In this document: positions 25,209 to 32,532 of the stretch, piece after piece
Layout of the letters: every line of letters begins with the position of its first letter
Numbering within the stretch: the first letter of the stretch is position 1
Assembly: GCA_030151225.1 (NCBI GenBank)
Contig: JASLEG010000353.1
Location: 1 to 53,901 of the forward strand
Origin: Burkholderia sp.
GTDB lineage: Bacteria; Pseudomonadota; Gammaproteobacteria; Burkholderiales; Burkholderiaceae
Length of the DNA: 53,901 bases
Reading direction: 5' to 3'
Program-made: the position numbers and the translations under genes
The notes under the pieces: model-generated
Told to the model about the DNA's origin: nothing
Database searches by the model: none
The model's input: the letters and a program-made list of their open reading frames with translations, nothing else

Positions 25209-26075
25209 TCAGTCCGTCAGCGACCAGTCGAACAACGCGGCCTTCAGCGCCGTGATCGCCTCCCCGCTCGTTTCCCCGCACGCCACGTGATGCAGCCAGG
25301 CCGGCGAGGCGTCGGCCTGCTCGCCCACGCCGCGCACCGTGCCCTCGAGCACGATCTCGCCGATGTCCCCCTCCTCGGTCGTGACCGGCAAGGCCACGCG
25401 CAGCGGCTCGCCCACGGCGGCCAGCGCGCGCTCGGCCGCGATCGAGAAACCGCTCGGGCTCACGTCGAGCACCAGCCCCAGGCCCTGCGACGAAGCCGCC
25501 GGCGCCGTGTAGCGCGCGGCGAGCCGCACCGGCACGCGCGCGTCGCGGCGCTCGCGCACGCGCTTGACGTTGGCCGGTGCGGACAGGATCAGATACGGCG
25601 CGGGATCGAACGCCACGGCCTCGACTAGGGCCGTGAACCAGTACACGGCGGACTGGCCGATCGCCATCGCGTCGATCTGGTCGTTCGGCGCGAAATCGAC
25701 GGCGCTCGGCTGCAGCGGACGCAGGAACAGCGGGCCGGCCGGGTGCGCGCCGATCAGGCGGAAGCGGTTCAGCTGGCGCATCGTGGAGCCGCGGCGGCGC
25801 AGGCCGACCATCGCGTCGCCGGCCAGCAGCACGCGCGGCGCGATCGTGGCGGCGGCCTGTGCGACGGCGTCCGCGCCGTCCGGCGCCGGCGCGTCGTGCC
25901 CGACATGGCGCACCGGCGCGAAACGCGCGAACAGGAACGCGAGGGCGTCGGCGTCGAGCGTCGTGCCGGCCGGCATCAGCGGCGCGCCGCTGGCGTCGAA
26001 CAGCGGCCACGGCAACGGCTCGCCCGCGGCGAGATCGGCGGCGGCAACGGACAGGACGGGACGGGATTCGGTCAT
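25209..26075 (-). CDS. PilZ-domain protein, predicted c-di-GMP receptor, 288 aa
   Basis: The C-terminal part (residues about 175-280) has the two PilZ binding motifs: an arginine block RVRERRDARVPVRL (RxxxR) and LDVSPSGFSI (D/NxSxxG). The N-terminal 160 residues are a separate, partly YcgR-like or unknown domain with FDASGAPLMPAGTTLD and LQPSAVDFAP. Such proteins bind c-di-GMP and adjust motility, pilus or exopolysaccharide functions; which one cannot be told. The ATG at 26075 was chosen because the upstream frame is arginine-rich. The gene stands alone, convergent with the 94-residue gene and 194 bp from the end of ybdD. Confidence 0.85.
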   Translation of the reverse strand: MTESRPVLSVAAADLAAGEPLPWPLFDASGAPLMPAGTTLDADALAFLFARFAPVRHVGHDAPAPDGADAVAQAAATIAPRVLLAGDAMVGLRRRGSTMRQLNRFRLIGAHPAGPLFLRPLQPSAVDFAPNDQIDAMAIGQSAVYWFTALVEAVAFDPAPYLILSAPANVKRVRERRDARVPVRLAARYTAPAASSQGLGLVLDVSPSGFSIAAERALAAVGEPLRVALPVTTEEGDIGEIVLEGTVRGVGEQADASPAWLHHVACGETSGEAITALKAALFDWSLTD

Positions 26076-26203
26076 CGGGTTTCGCTCCGGGCGTAGTTGT
26101 CTTGATTCGTATGACGGCTGCGTGCGCCGAAACCTGAGAGTGGCATGCGTCGGACCGGTTCCGCCGGGGCTCCGGCCGCCCACCTTCGGGCCGCATGAAA
26201 GGC

Positions 26204-26232
26204 AAAACGCGCGAGCCGATCGGCCCGCGCGT
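26204..26232 (-). terminator. terminator of cstA-ybdD
   Basis: On the minus strand, stem ACGCGCG / CGCGCGT (outer) with GGC / GCC (inner, one mismatch) spans 26232 to 26207 and is followed by TTTT (complement of 26204-26207). It starts about 37 bp after the ybdD stop. Confidence 0.75.
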
Positions 26233-26268
26233 CGCGTCGCATTCCCGTGATTCTGCCCGAGGCGTGCC

Positions 26269-26475
26269 TCAGCAGCATTTCCCCGCGCCGCTGCCGTAGC
26301 GCGCGTCCTGCCGCTCGCGGAAGAACGCCTCGTAGGACATCGGCTCGCGCTCCGGATGGGTCTCGCGCAGATGCGCGACGTAGGTGTCGTAATCGGGCAG
26401 CCCCACCATCAACCGCAGCGCCTGCCCGAGGTAGCGACCCGCGCTGCGCAGGTCGTCGCCGAGATCGGTGAACAT
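26269..26475 (-). CDS. ybdD: YbdD/YjiX family small protein, 68 aa
   Basis: This small cytoplasmic protein of the DUF466 family almost always follows cstA or btsT. Characteristic blocks are GRYLGQALRLMVGLPDYDTYVAHLRETHPE and MSYEAFFRERQDARYG, with a C-terminal Cys-Cys. The ATG at 26475 lies 41 bp after the cstA stop, and both are ahead of one terminator, so they form one operon. A longer overlapping frame would fuse it with antisense-like cstA sequence and is an artefact. It is required with CstA for pyruvate uptake in enteric bacteria, though its molecular role is not known. Confidence 0.93.
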   Translation of the reverse strand: MFTDLGDDLRSAGRYLGQALRLMVGLPDYDTYVAHLRETHPEREPMSYEAFFRERQDARYGSGAGKCC

Positions 26476-26516
26476 GGTCGAGCCTCCCGTGCCTGGTGTC
26501 TGACGCGTGGCCCGAC

Positions 26517-28595
26517 TCAGCGGCCGCTGCCGAGCGCCTGCGCGGCCGGCATCGGTTCGAACGGGGTTTCGCCGGTGGTGGGCTTCGCCGCGCGGCGCGC
26601 GCGCAGCACGGCCAGCACGCCGTAGCCGGCCACGCTGATCACCACGAACATGAACAGGCCGGCCAGCACCGCGTCGATGTAGTCGTTCATGATGATGCGC
26701 TGCATCTGCGCGAGCGACCTGGCCGGCGCGATCACGGTGCCCGCGTCGATCGCGGCCTGCAGCCTGGCGGCATGGGCCAGGAAGCCCACCTTCGGGCTGG
26801 CGTCGAACAGCTTCTGCCAGCCGGCCGTGAGCGTGCAGATCAGCAGCCACGCGGTCGGCACGATCGTGACCCACGCGTAGCGCTCGCGCTTCATCCGGAA
26901 CAGCACCACGGTGCCGAGCAGCAGCGCGATCGCGGCCAGCATCTGGTTCGAGATGCCGAACAGCGGCCACAGCGTGTTGATGCCGCCGAGCGGATCGACC
27001 ACGCCCTGATAGAGGAAGTAGCCCCAGGCCGCCACGCACAGCGCGGTGGCGATCAGGTTGGCCGGCAGCGATTCGGTGCGCTTGAGCGCGGGGTGGAAGG
27101 TGCCGAGCAGGTCCTGCAGCATGAAGCGGCCCGCGCGCGTGCCGGCATCCACGGCGGTCAGGATGAACAGCGCCTCGAACAGGATCGCGAAGTGATACCA
27201 GAACGCCATCATGGCCTGGCCGCCGATCACCTGGTGCAGGATCTGCGCCATGCCCACCGCCAGCGTGGGCGCGCCGCCGGCACGCGCCACGATGGTGGTC
27301 TCGCCCACCGCCTGCGCGGTCTGCGTCAGCATGTCGGGCGTGAGCATGAAGCCCCATTGCGACACGGTGTGCGCGACCGCCTCGGGCGTGGTGCCGAGCA
27401 CGGCGGCCGGCGCGTTCATCGCGAAGTAGATGCCGGGCTCGATCACGCTCGCGGCCACCAGCGCCATGATCGCGACGAAGGATTCCATCAGCATCGCGCC
27501 ATAGCCGATCAGGCGCACGTTCTTCTCGTTGTCGAGCAGCTTCGGCGTGGTGCCCGAGGCGATCAGCGCGTGGAAGCCGGACACGGCACCGCACGCGATC
27601 GTGATGAACAGGAACGGGAACAGGTTGCCCGCCCACACCGGGCCGCTGCCGTCCACGAAGCGCGTCAGCGCCGGCATCTTCAGCTCGGGCGCCACCACCA
27701 GGATGCCGATCGCGAGGCCGAGGATCGTGCCGATCTTGAGGAAGGTGGACAGATAATCGCGCGGTGCGAGCAGCAGCCACACCGGCAGCACCGAGGCCAC
27801 GAAGCCGTAGCCGATCAGGATCCAGGTCAGCTGCGTGCCGGTGAAGGTGAACCACGCGGCCAGCGCCGGCGCGTCGTGCACGTGCTGGCCGAACGCGATC
27901 GAGGCCATCAGCAGCACGAAGCCGACGATCGACACCTCGCCGATGCGGCCCGGGCGCAGGTAGCGCGTGTAGATGCCCATGAACAGCGCGATCGGAATCG
28001 TGGCGGCCACCGTGAAGGTGCCCCACGGCGAGTTCGTCAGCGCCTTCACCACGATCAGCGCGAGCACGGCCAGGATGATCACCATGATCAGGAACGCGCC
28101 GAACAGCGCGATCACGCCCGGCACGGTGCCGAGCTCCATCTTCACGAGATCGCCGAGCGAGCGGCCGTTGCGGCGCGTCGAGATGAACAGCACGATGAAG
28201 TCCTGCACCGCGCCCGCGAACACCACGCCGGCCAGGATCCACAGCATGCCGGGCGTGTAGCCCATCTGCGCGGCCAGCACCGGGCCCACCAGCGGGCCCG
28301 CGCCCGCGATGGCGGCGAAGTGATGGCCGAACAGCACGAACTTGTTGGTCGGCACGTAATCGAGGCCGTCGTTGTACTTGACCGCCGGCGTCATGCGACG
28401 GCCGTCGAGCTGCACCACGCGATCGGCGATGAAGCGGCTGTAGAAGCGATAGGCGATCAGATACACGCACACGGCCGCGATCACGATCCACAACGCGCTG
28501 ATGCGCTCGCCGTGCGCGAGCGCGATGGTGCCGAACGCGAAGGCGCCGAGCAGCGCGATCGCAATCCAGAGCAGGGTTCCGGAAGCCCGATTCAT
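26517..28595 (-). CDS. cstA: CstA-family pyruvate/peptide transporter, 692 aa
   Basis: This large inner-membrane carrier of the carbon-starvation family is close in length to E. coli CstA (about 700) and BtsT. It shows the N-terminal block YRFYSRFIADRVVQLDGRRMTPA and the conserved FGHHFAAIAGAGPLVGPVLAAQMGY, then about 16 to 18 helices, SGTTPKLLDNEKNVRLIGYGAMLMESFVA and FHALIASG. Family members import pyruvate (and perhaps peptides) during carbon limitation. The ATG at 28595 (MNRASGTLLWIA) has a GGAG-like site upstream. ybdD follows. Direct repeats of CTACGTA at 28733 and 28746 lie about 140 bp upstream and could be regulatory. Pyruvate is the best guess for substrate. Confidence 0.95.
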   Translation of the reverse strand: MNRASGTLLWIAIALLGAFAFGTIALAHGERISALWIVIAAVCVYLIAYRFYSRFIADRVVQLDGRRMTPAVKYNDGLDYVPTNKFVLFGHHFAAIAGAGPLVGPVLAAQMGYTPGMLWILAGVVFAGAVQDFIVLFISTRRNGRSLGDLVKMELGTVPGVIALFGAFLIMVIILAVLALIVVKALTNSPWGTFTVAATIPIALFMGIYTRYLRPGRIGEVSIVGFVLLMASIAFGQHVHDAPALAAWFTFTGTQLTWILIGYGFVASVLPVWLLLAPRDYLSTFLKIGTILGLAIGILVVAPELKMPALTRFVDGSGPVWAGNLFPFLFITIACGAVSGFHALIASGTTPKLLDNEKNVRLIGYGAMLMESFVAIMALVAASVIEPGIYFAMNAPAAVLGTTPEAVAHTVSQWGFMLTPDMLTQTAQAVGETTIVARAGGAPTLAVGMAQILHQVIGGQAMMAFWYHFAILFEALFILTAVDAGTRAGRFMLQDLLGTFHPALKRTESLPANLIATALCVAAWGYFLYQGVVDPLGGINTLWPLFGISNQMLAAIALLLGTVVLFRMKRERYAWVTIVPTAWLLICTLTAGWQKLFDASPKVGFLAHAARLQAAIDAGTVIAPARSLAQMQRIIMNDYIDAVLAGLFMFVVISVAGYGVLAVLRARRAAKPTTGETPFEPMPAAQALGSGR

Positions 28596-28836
28596 GGTGT
28601 CTCCTGACTGTTTTTCTCGACGTCGTCGCGCGGCGGGGTGGCGCGAGGCGGCATGCACGCCGGGCGCCCGCTGGGCGGGCCCGACGCTGCCGCGTATTGT
28701 TCGTGTTCGCCGCCCGCCTCACAAGCGGACAACTACGTAAGCGCGCTACGTAGCAACGCGTAGGGGAAAGCGAGGAGAGCCGGACGGAAGCGCCGGCGGG
28801 CGGGGATTGGCGGGCAGGTGCTGCGGATCGTGCGCC

Positions 28837-29865
28837 CTAGCCGAGCGCGACGTCGCGCACCGAGATCGCGGCGACGTCGACGCGCGCCGGCAGGATCGCG
28901 TCGCGTTGCGCGCGATCGGCCACGCGCTGCAGCGTGGCGATGTCGTCGGCCGTGACCGCGCGCTGCGCGATCGAGGCGCGGCCCGTGATGTCGGAGGCCG
29001 CGTCGAGCGGCAGGCGCGTGAGCTTGGCATACACCTGCGCGTACTCGGCCGGATGCGCGAGCGCCCAGCGGCCGGCCTGCCGCAGGCGCGCGAGCACGTC
29101 GGCCAGCGCCGCGCGCCTGGCGGGATCGGCCAGCGTGGGCGCGGGCGAGGTCAGGAAGCCGAGCCCGGTGTTGATGCCGGTGCCGTCGCGCACCACGCGC
29201 GCGCCGCGACGCACCACGTGCCCGTAGTACGGATCGAAGGTGGCCCAGACGTCGATGCGCTTCGATTCGAATGCGGCGAACGCATCCACCGGCAACACGA
29301 AGCGCACCTCCACGTCGTTGCGCGACAGGCCACGCTCCTCGAGCGCGCCATACAGTTGGTACTGCGAAATGCTGCCGCGCGCGGACGACACCACCACGGT
29401 TCTGCCCTTCAGGTCGGCCACCGTGCGCACCGCCGATTCGGGCTGCACCACGATGCCGAGCGCGCCCGGCGAACCGGCACGCGTCGCCACGATGCGCAGG
29501 TCGGGGTCGCCCAGCGCGGCCGTCAGCACGGGCAGGTCGCCGGCCGGCGCGAGATCGACCGCGCCGGAACGCTGCGCCTCGAACAGCGGCGCGGCGCCCT
29601 GAAAATTGGCCCAGTGGAAGCGGTAGCGCGTGCCGTCGAGCACGCGCGCGGCCTCGGCCAGCGCGCGCAGGCCGCCGGCCTGATCGCCGAGCACGAGATC
29701 GACCTTCGAGACGTCGACGTCGCCCGGCGCGCCCTGCGCCAGCGAGGGCACGACGAGCCCGCCAAGCCCCGCGAGCGCGGCGCCGGATGCGCCGGCCAGA
29801 CCGAGCACGCCGCGCAGCGCGCGACGACGGGAAGGAAGGAACGGCTGGGAGGTATCACGACGCAT
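28837..29865 (-). CDS. SsuA/TauA-type periplasmic binding protein, orphan, 342 aa
   Basis: This is a predicted periplasmic solute-binding protein of the aliphatic sulfonate/nitrate/taurine class. A twin-arginine-like leader (SRRRALRGVLGLAGASGAA) is followed by a two-lobed binding fold: KVDLVLGDQAGGLRALAEAA, FHWANFQGAAPLFEAQRSGAVDL, APAGDLPVLTAAL, LKGRTVVVSSARGS and VWATFDPYY. DVWATFDPY is the typical NMT1/SsuA hinge. No permease or ATPase gene is adjacent, and the next gene is a LysE exporter on the same strand after 120 bp. The ATG at 29865 sets the leader. It probably serves a transporter elsewhere in the genome. Confidence 0.88.
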   Translation of the reverse strand: MRRDTSQPFLPSRRRALRGVLGLAGASGAALAGLGGLVVPSLAQGAPGDVDVSKVDLVLGDQAGGLRALAEAARVLDGTRYRFHWANFQGAAPLFEAQRSGAVDLAPAGDLPVLTAALGDPDLRIVATRAGSPGALGIVVQPESAVRTVADLKGRTVVVSSARGSISQYQLYGALEERGLSRNDVEVRFVLPVDAFAAFESKRIDVWATFDPYYGHVVRRGARVVRDGTGINTGLGFLTSPAPTLADPARRAALADVLARLRQAGRWALAHPAEYAQVYAKLTRLPLDAASDITGRASIAQRAVTADDIATLQRVADRAQRDAILPARVDVAAISVRDVALG

Positions 29866-29985
29866 CGCTGGCGGCCCCGAAACGTTGCCGCGCCCCGATG
29901 GCACGGCTGGTCGCCAAGATTACGGAGCGGGCGCGCCGCCACCAACCATCGAAATCCGGAATGCTTATGAGCGCGCCCGCGCGGC

Positions 29986-30633
29986 TCAGGAACGGATCGA
30001 GCGCAGGAAGCCGGCCGCCAGCACGCAGTAGAAGCCGCCGCAGAACAGGCCGAACGCCTTGCGGGTGCGCGCGAAGAACGGGCCGGCCGCGCGCGCCGAG
30101 AAGGCCACGGCGTAGCCGAGGAAGATGCTCGCGCCGAGCAGCGCGCAGCAGCCCACCAGCACGAAGCTGGTCCAGGCCGGCGCGTGCGGCGACAGCCCGA
30201 GCGAGGTGACGGTCAGCCAGCTCAGGATCGCCTTCGGATTGGTCAGGTGGATGCCGAGCCCCTGCAGATAGAAACGCAGCAGCCGGTCGCGCCGCACCGG
30301 CGCGGCGGCCGGCGCCGCAGCGCTCGGCTCGAGGGGCGCCAGCGCGCCGCGCGTGGTCTTGTAGGCGAGCCACAGCAGATACAGCGCGCCCAGCACCTTC
30401 AGGCCGATCAGCCATTGCCGGTACGACATCAGCAGCGCGGACATGCCGGCCGCGGCCGTCACGCCCCAGCACAGCGAACCGCAGATCACGCCGGCCGCCA
30501 TCGCGAAGCCGGGCTTGCGGCCGTGGCGCAGCGCGGTGTTCGCGATCGACAGGTTGGCGGGGCCGGGCGACGCGGTGCCGACGATATAGACGGCGAACGC
30601 GACACCGAGATTGGAGATCACTTCGGCGGACAT
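29986..30633 (-). CDS. LysE/RhtB family amino-acid exporter, 215 aa
   Basis: This six-helix inner-membrane exporter starts VISNLGVAFAVYIVGTASPGPANLSIANTALRHGRKPG, matching the family's conserved PGPxxL loop. It then has a second hydrophobic block (LKVLGALYLLWLAYKTTRG) and LTNPKAILSWL, the conserved NPK motif. RhtB members export amino acids such as threonine, homoserine or leucine, or related metabolites. The ATG at 30633 is the first plausible start. It is a single gene, with no regulator beside it. Confidence 0.88.
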   Translation of the reverse strand: MSAEVISNLGVAFAVYIVGTASPGPANLSIANTALRHGRKPGFAMAAGVICGSLCWGVTAAAGMSALLMSYRQWLIGLKVLGALYLLWLAYKTTRGALAPLEPSAAAPAAAPVRRDRLLRFYLQGLGIHLTNPKAILSWLTVTSLGLSPHAPAWTSFVLVGCCALLGASIFLGYAVAFSARAAGPFFARTRKAFGLFCGGFYCVLAAGFLRSIRS

Positions 30634-30890
30634 CGTGAGGATCCTCGCGGCAACGGTGGGAGAGAACGGGATGCGGACAGGTTACGACAGGCACCGCCGC
30701 CGCCGACAGGGACGGTTGCCCCGGCCCGGGCACGCACTGTCATGCCGTTTCGGGCTGACAGTCGAGGAGACGGTTGAAAAGACACTTTCGAATTCGCGAT
30801 GTGCGATGTCGCACTTTTCTCCCGAATTTCGCAATATCGATTATCATCAAAAACTGAAATTCTGTATTGCGGCCGAAGAAATTTCACGCA

Positions 30891-31003
30891 TAAAAAAGAG
30901 CGGCCGAAGCCGCTCAAGCGTGGACTCGTCTGTCTACCCACCAGAAAGTGGAAACGAGTGCGCGAACACTAACATCGAACCCGCGTCCGCATTGAATCGA
31001 TTT
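30891..31003 (-). ncRNA. candidate small RNA (about 110 nt) upstream of the porin gene
   Basis: On the minus strand, a first hairpin pairs ACTCGT (30959-30954) with ACGAGT (30929-30924) and contains an inner CCAC/GTGG stem with a six-base loop. It is followed, after eight bases, by a perfect terminator: GAGCGGC (30915-30909), loop TTCG, GCCGCTC (30904-30898), then six T. No minus-strand protein gene ends here: the next minus-strand gene upstream is on the far side of the porin. A sigma70-like promoter lies at 31038-31010. This gives a transcript from about 31003 to 30891. The evidence is structure and position only; expression is unproven. Confidence 0.5.
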
Positions 31004-31009
31004 GGTTAA

Positions 31010-31038
31010 TTTATCATTGCCGAAAATCATTTAATCAA
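31010..31038 (-). promoter_or_regulatory. sigma70-like promoter for the candidate small RNA
   Basis: On the minus strand TTGATT (31038-31033) and GATAAA (31015-31010) are separated by 17 bp, each matching four of six consensus bases. This predicts a start near 31003 and agrees with the terminator about 110 nt on. The surroundings are AT-rich, so chance matches are possible. Confidence 0.35.
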
Positions 31039-31301
31039 TTCACGAAGCCTTGCTGCTCAATCCTTGCGCAGGATTGTTTCCGATTTGCCCATCCCAACTC
31101 GCCTCATCCGCAAAATTCACCCAGATTTTTTCCACGAGAAGAACAATAAGCGCTAACTGACGATTCTTTCGGCTTAATCGGCCTGTATTGTTTTGGATAC
31201 AACACAGAATTTCATTTTTCCGAATTAAATCTGGATGGTTAGTCTCACGTCACTCCAAAACCACCACACGCAACCGAACTTCCTCAAAGGAGATGACAGA
31301 C

Positions 31302-32465
31302 ATGAAACGCACCGCCCTGACGATCGTTTCGCTCGCGTCCCTCGCGGCGATGGGCACCGCTCACGCACAATCGAGCGTCACGCTGTACGGCCTGATCGAC
31401 ACGTCGCTGACGTACGTGAATCACGAACAAGGCTCGAAGAACGCATGGCTGCTCGGCAACAGCAGCGCCGGCAACCTGTCGGGCACCCGCTGGGGCATCA
31501 AGGGCAGCGAAGACCTCGGCAGCGGCCTGAAGGCGATCTTCCAGTTGGAAAACGGCTTCAACCCGAGCACCGGTGGCCTGGGCCAGAACAGCCGTGAATT
31601 CGGCCGCCAGGCGTTCGTCGGCCTCACCAGCGACCACTTCGGTTCAGTCACGCTCGGCCGCCAGTACGACCCGCTGGTCGACCTGATCCAGCCGATCACG
31701 GCCGACAACTACTTCGGCAGCGCATTCGCGACCGCAGGCGACGTCGACAACTACGACAACAGCTTCCGCGTGAACAACGCGGTGAAGTACACCTCGCCGC
31801 TGATCTCGGGCCTCCAGTTCGAAGCGATGTACTCGTTCGGCGGCGTGGCCGGCACGACCAGCGCAGGCCAGTCGTACTCGGCAGCGCTGTCGTACAGCGG
31901 CGGCCCGCTCAGCGTCGCGGCAGGCTACTACTACGCAGCGAACTCGGTCGGCAACACCGGCCCGCGTTCGACCTGGACGAGCACCTCGGACGGCACCTTC
32001 GACGGCCCGATCAACCTCGGCTACCAGACCGCCCACTCGATCGGCATCGCACGCGTGGCAGGCCAGTACGTGTTCGGCCCGTTCACGGCCGGCATCAGCT
32101 ACAGCAACTCGCAGTACAGGCACGACGGCGCATCGCTGTTCGTGCAGAACGAGCGCTACAACACCGGGCAAGGCTTCCTGAACTACCAGGCCAGCCCGTC
32201 GCTGCTGCTCGGCGTCGGCTACAGCTACACGAAGTCGAACGGCGACACGTCGGCGACGTACCACCAGGCTTCGCTGGGCGCGGACTACTCGCTGTCGAAG
32301 CGCACCGATGTCTACATGACGGCGGCCTACCAGCACGCGAGCGGCACCACGCGTGACGACGCGACCGGCCAGACCGTGGCGGCACAGGCGTCGATCGGTT
32401 CGTACGGTTACGCCGGCACGGGCTCGCAGACCCTGGTCAACCTGGGCCTGCGTCACCGCTTCTAA
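31302..32465 (+). CDS. Gram-negative general porin (Porin_4 / OmpC-like), 387 aa
   Basis: This is a trimeric 16-strand diffusion porin of the betaproteobacterial type. A Sec leader (MKRTALTIVSLASLAAMGTAHA) is followed by QSSVTLYGLIDTSLTY, the usual first strand, LGSGLKAIFQLENGF, GRQAFVGLTSDHFGSVTLGRQ (first loop and constriction region), and a final LGLRHRF with terminal Phe. Length is typical. The ATG at 31302 follows a good AAAGGAGA site. A terminator hairpin follows the stop. The unusually long leader region and the minus-strand small-RNA candidate upstream suggest complex regulation, as is common for porins. Confidence 0.96.
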   Translation: MKRTALTIVSLASLAAMGTAHAQSSVTLYGLIDTSLTYVNHEQGSKNAWLLGNSSAGNLSGTRWGIKGSEDLGSGLKAIFQLENGFNPSTGGLGQNSREFGRQAFVGLTSDHFGSVTLGRQYDPLVDLIQPITADNYFGSAFATAGDVDNYDNSFRVNNAVKYTSPLISGLQFEAMYSFGGVAGTTSAGQSYSAALSYSGGPLSVAAGYYYAANSVGNTGPRSTWTSTSDGTFDGPINLGYQTAHSIGIARVAGQYVFGPFTAGISYSNSQYRHDGASLFVQNERYNTGQGFLNYQASPSLLLGVGYSYTKSNGDTSATYHQASLGADYSLSKRTDVYMTAAYQHASGTTRDDATGQTVAAQASIGSYGYAGTGSQTLVNLGLRHRF

Positions 32466-32492
32466 GCATCGCGGCAGTACCCATGCGAAACG

Positions 32493-32519
32493 AATGGCCG
32501 CCCTCGGGCGGCCATTTTT
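32493..32519 (+). terminator. porin terminator
   Basis: The stem AATGGCCGCC (32493-32502) pairs with GGCGGCCATT (32507-32516) over a CTCG loop and runs into a TTTTT tail (32515-32519), 28 bp after the porin stop. The reverse side (complement of CGAAACGA) gives only a weak T run for the convergent peptidase gene. Confidence 0.88.
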
Positions 32520-32532
32520 CGTTGGCGCGGCC

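Larger units (their letters stand above)
30634..31301. other. long intergenic region carrying a candidate small RNA and the porin leader
   Basis: The 668 bp between the LysE-type exporter (minus) and the porin (plus) has no supported protein gene. The stretch 30780-31250 is AT-rich for this genome. It contains a minus-strand hairpin array with a T run (candidate small RNA, listed separately), a TGTAT/ATACA inverted repeat at 31184-31201 that could be an operator or part of the porin promoter, and a good porin ribosome site (AAAGGAGA, about 31286-31293). Confidence 0.55.

Noticed and set aside
26269..28722. 817-codon frame that would fuse ybdD to a long arginine-rich N terminus
   Set aside because: The upstream part is an alternative frame of cstA; only the last 68 codons match the YbdD/YjiX family.
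30960..31003. GGTTCGA-containing minus-strand segment resembling a tRNA T-loop
   Set aside because: No matching acceptor, D-arm or anticodon stem could be drawn around it, so no tRNA is claimed; the region is better explained as part of a small RNA.
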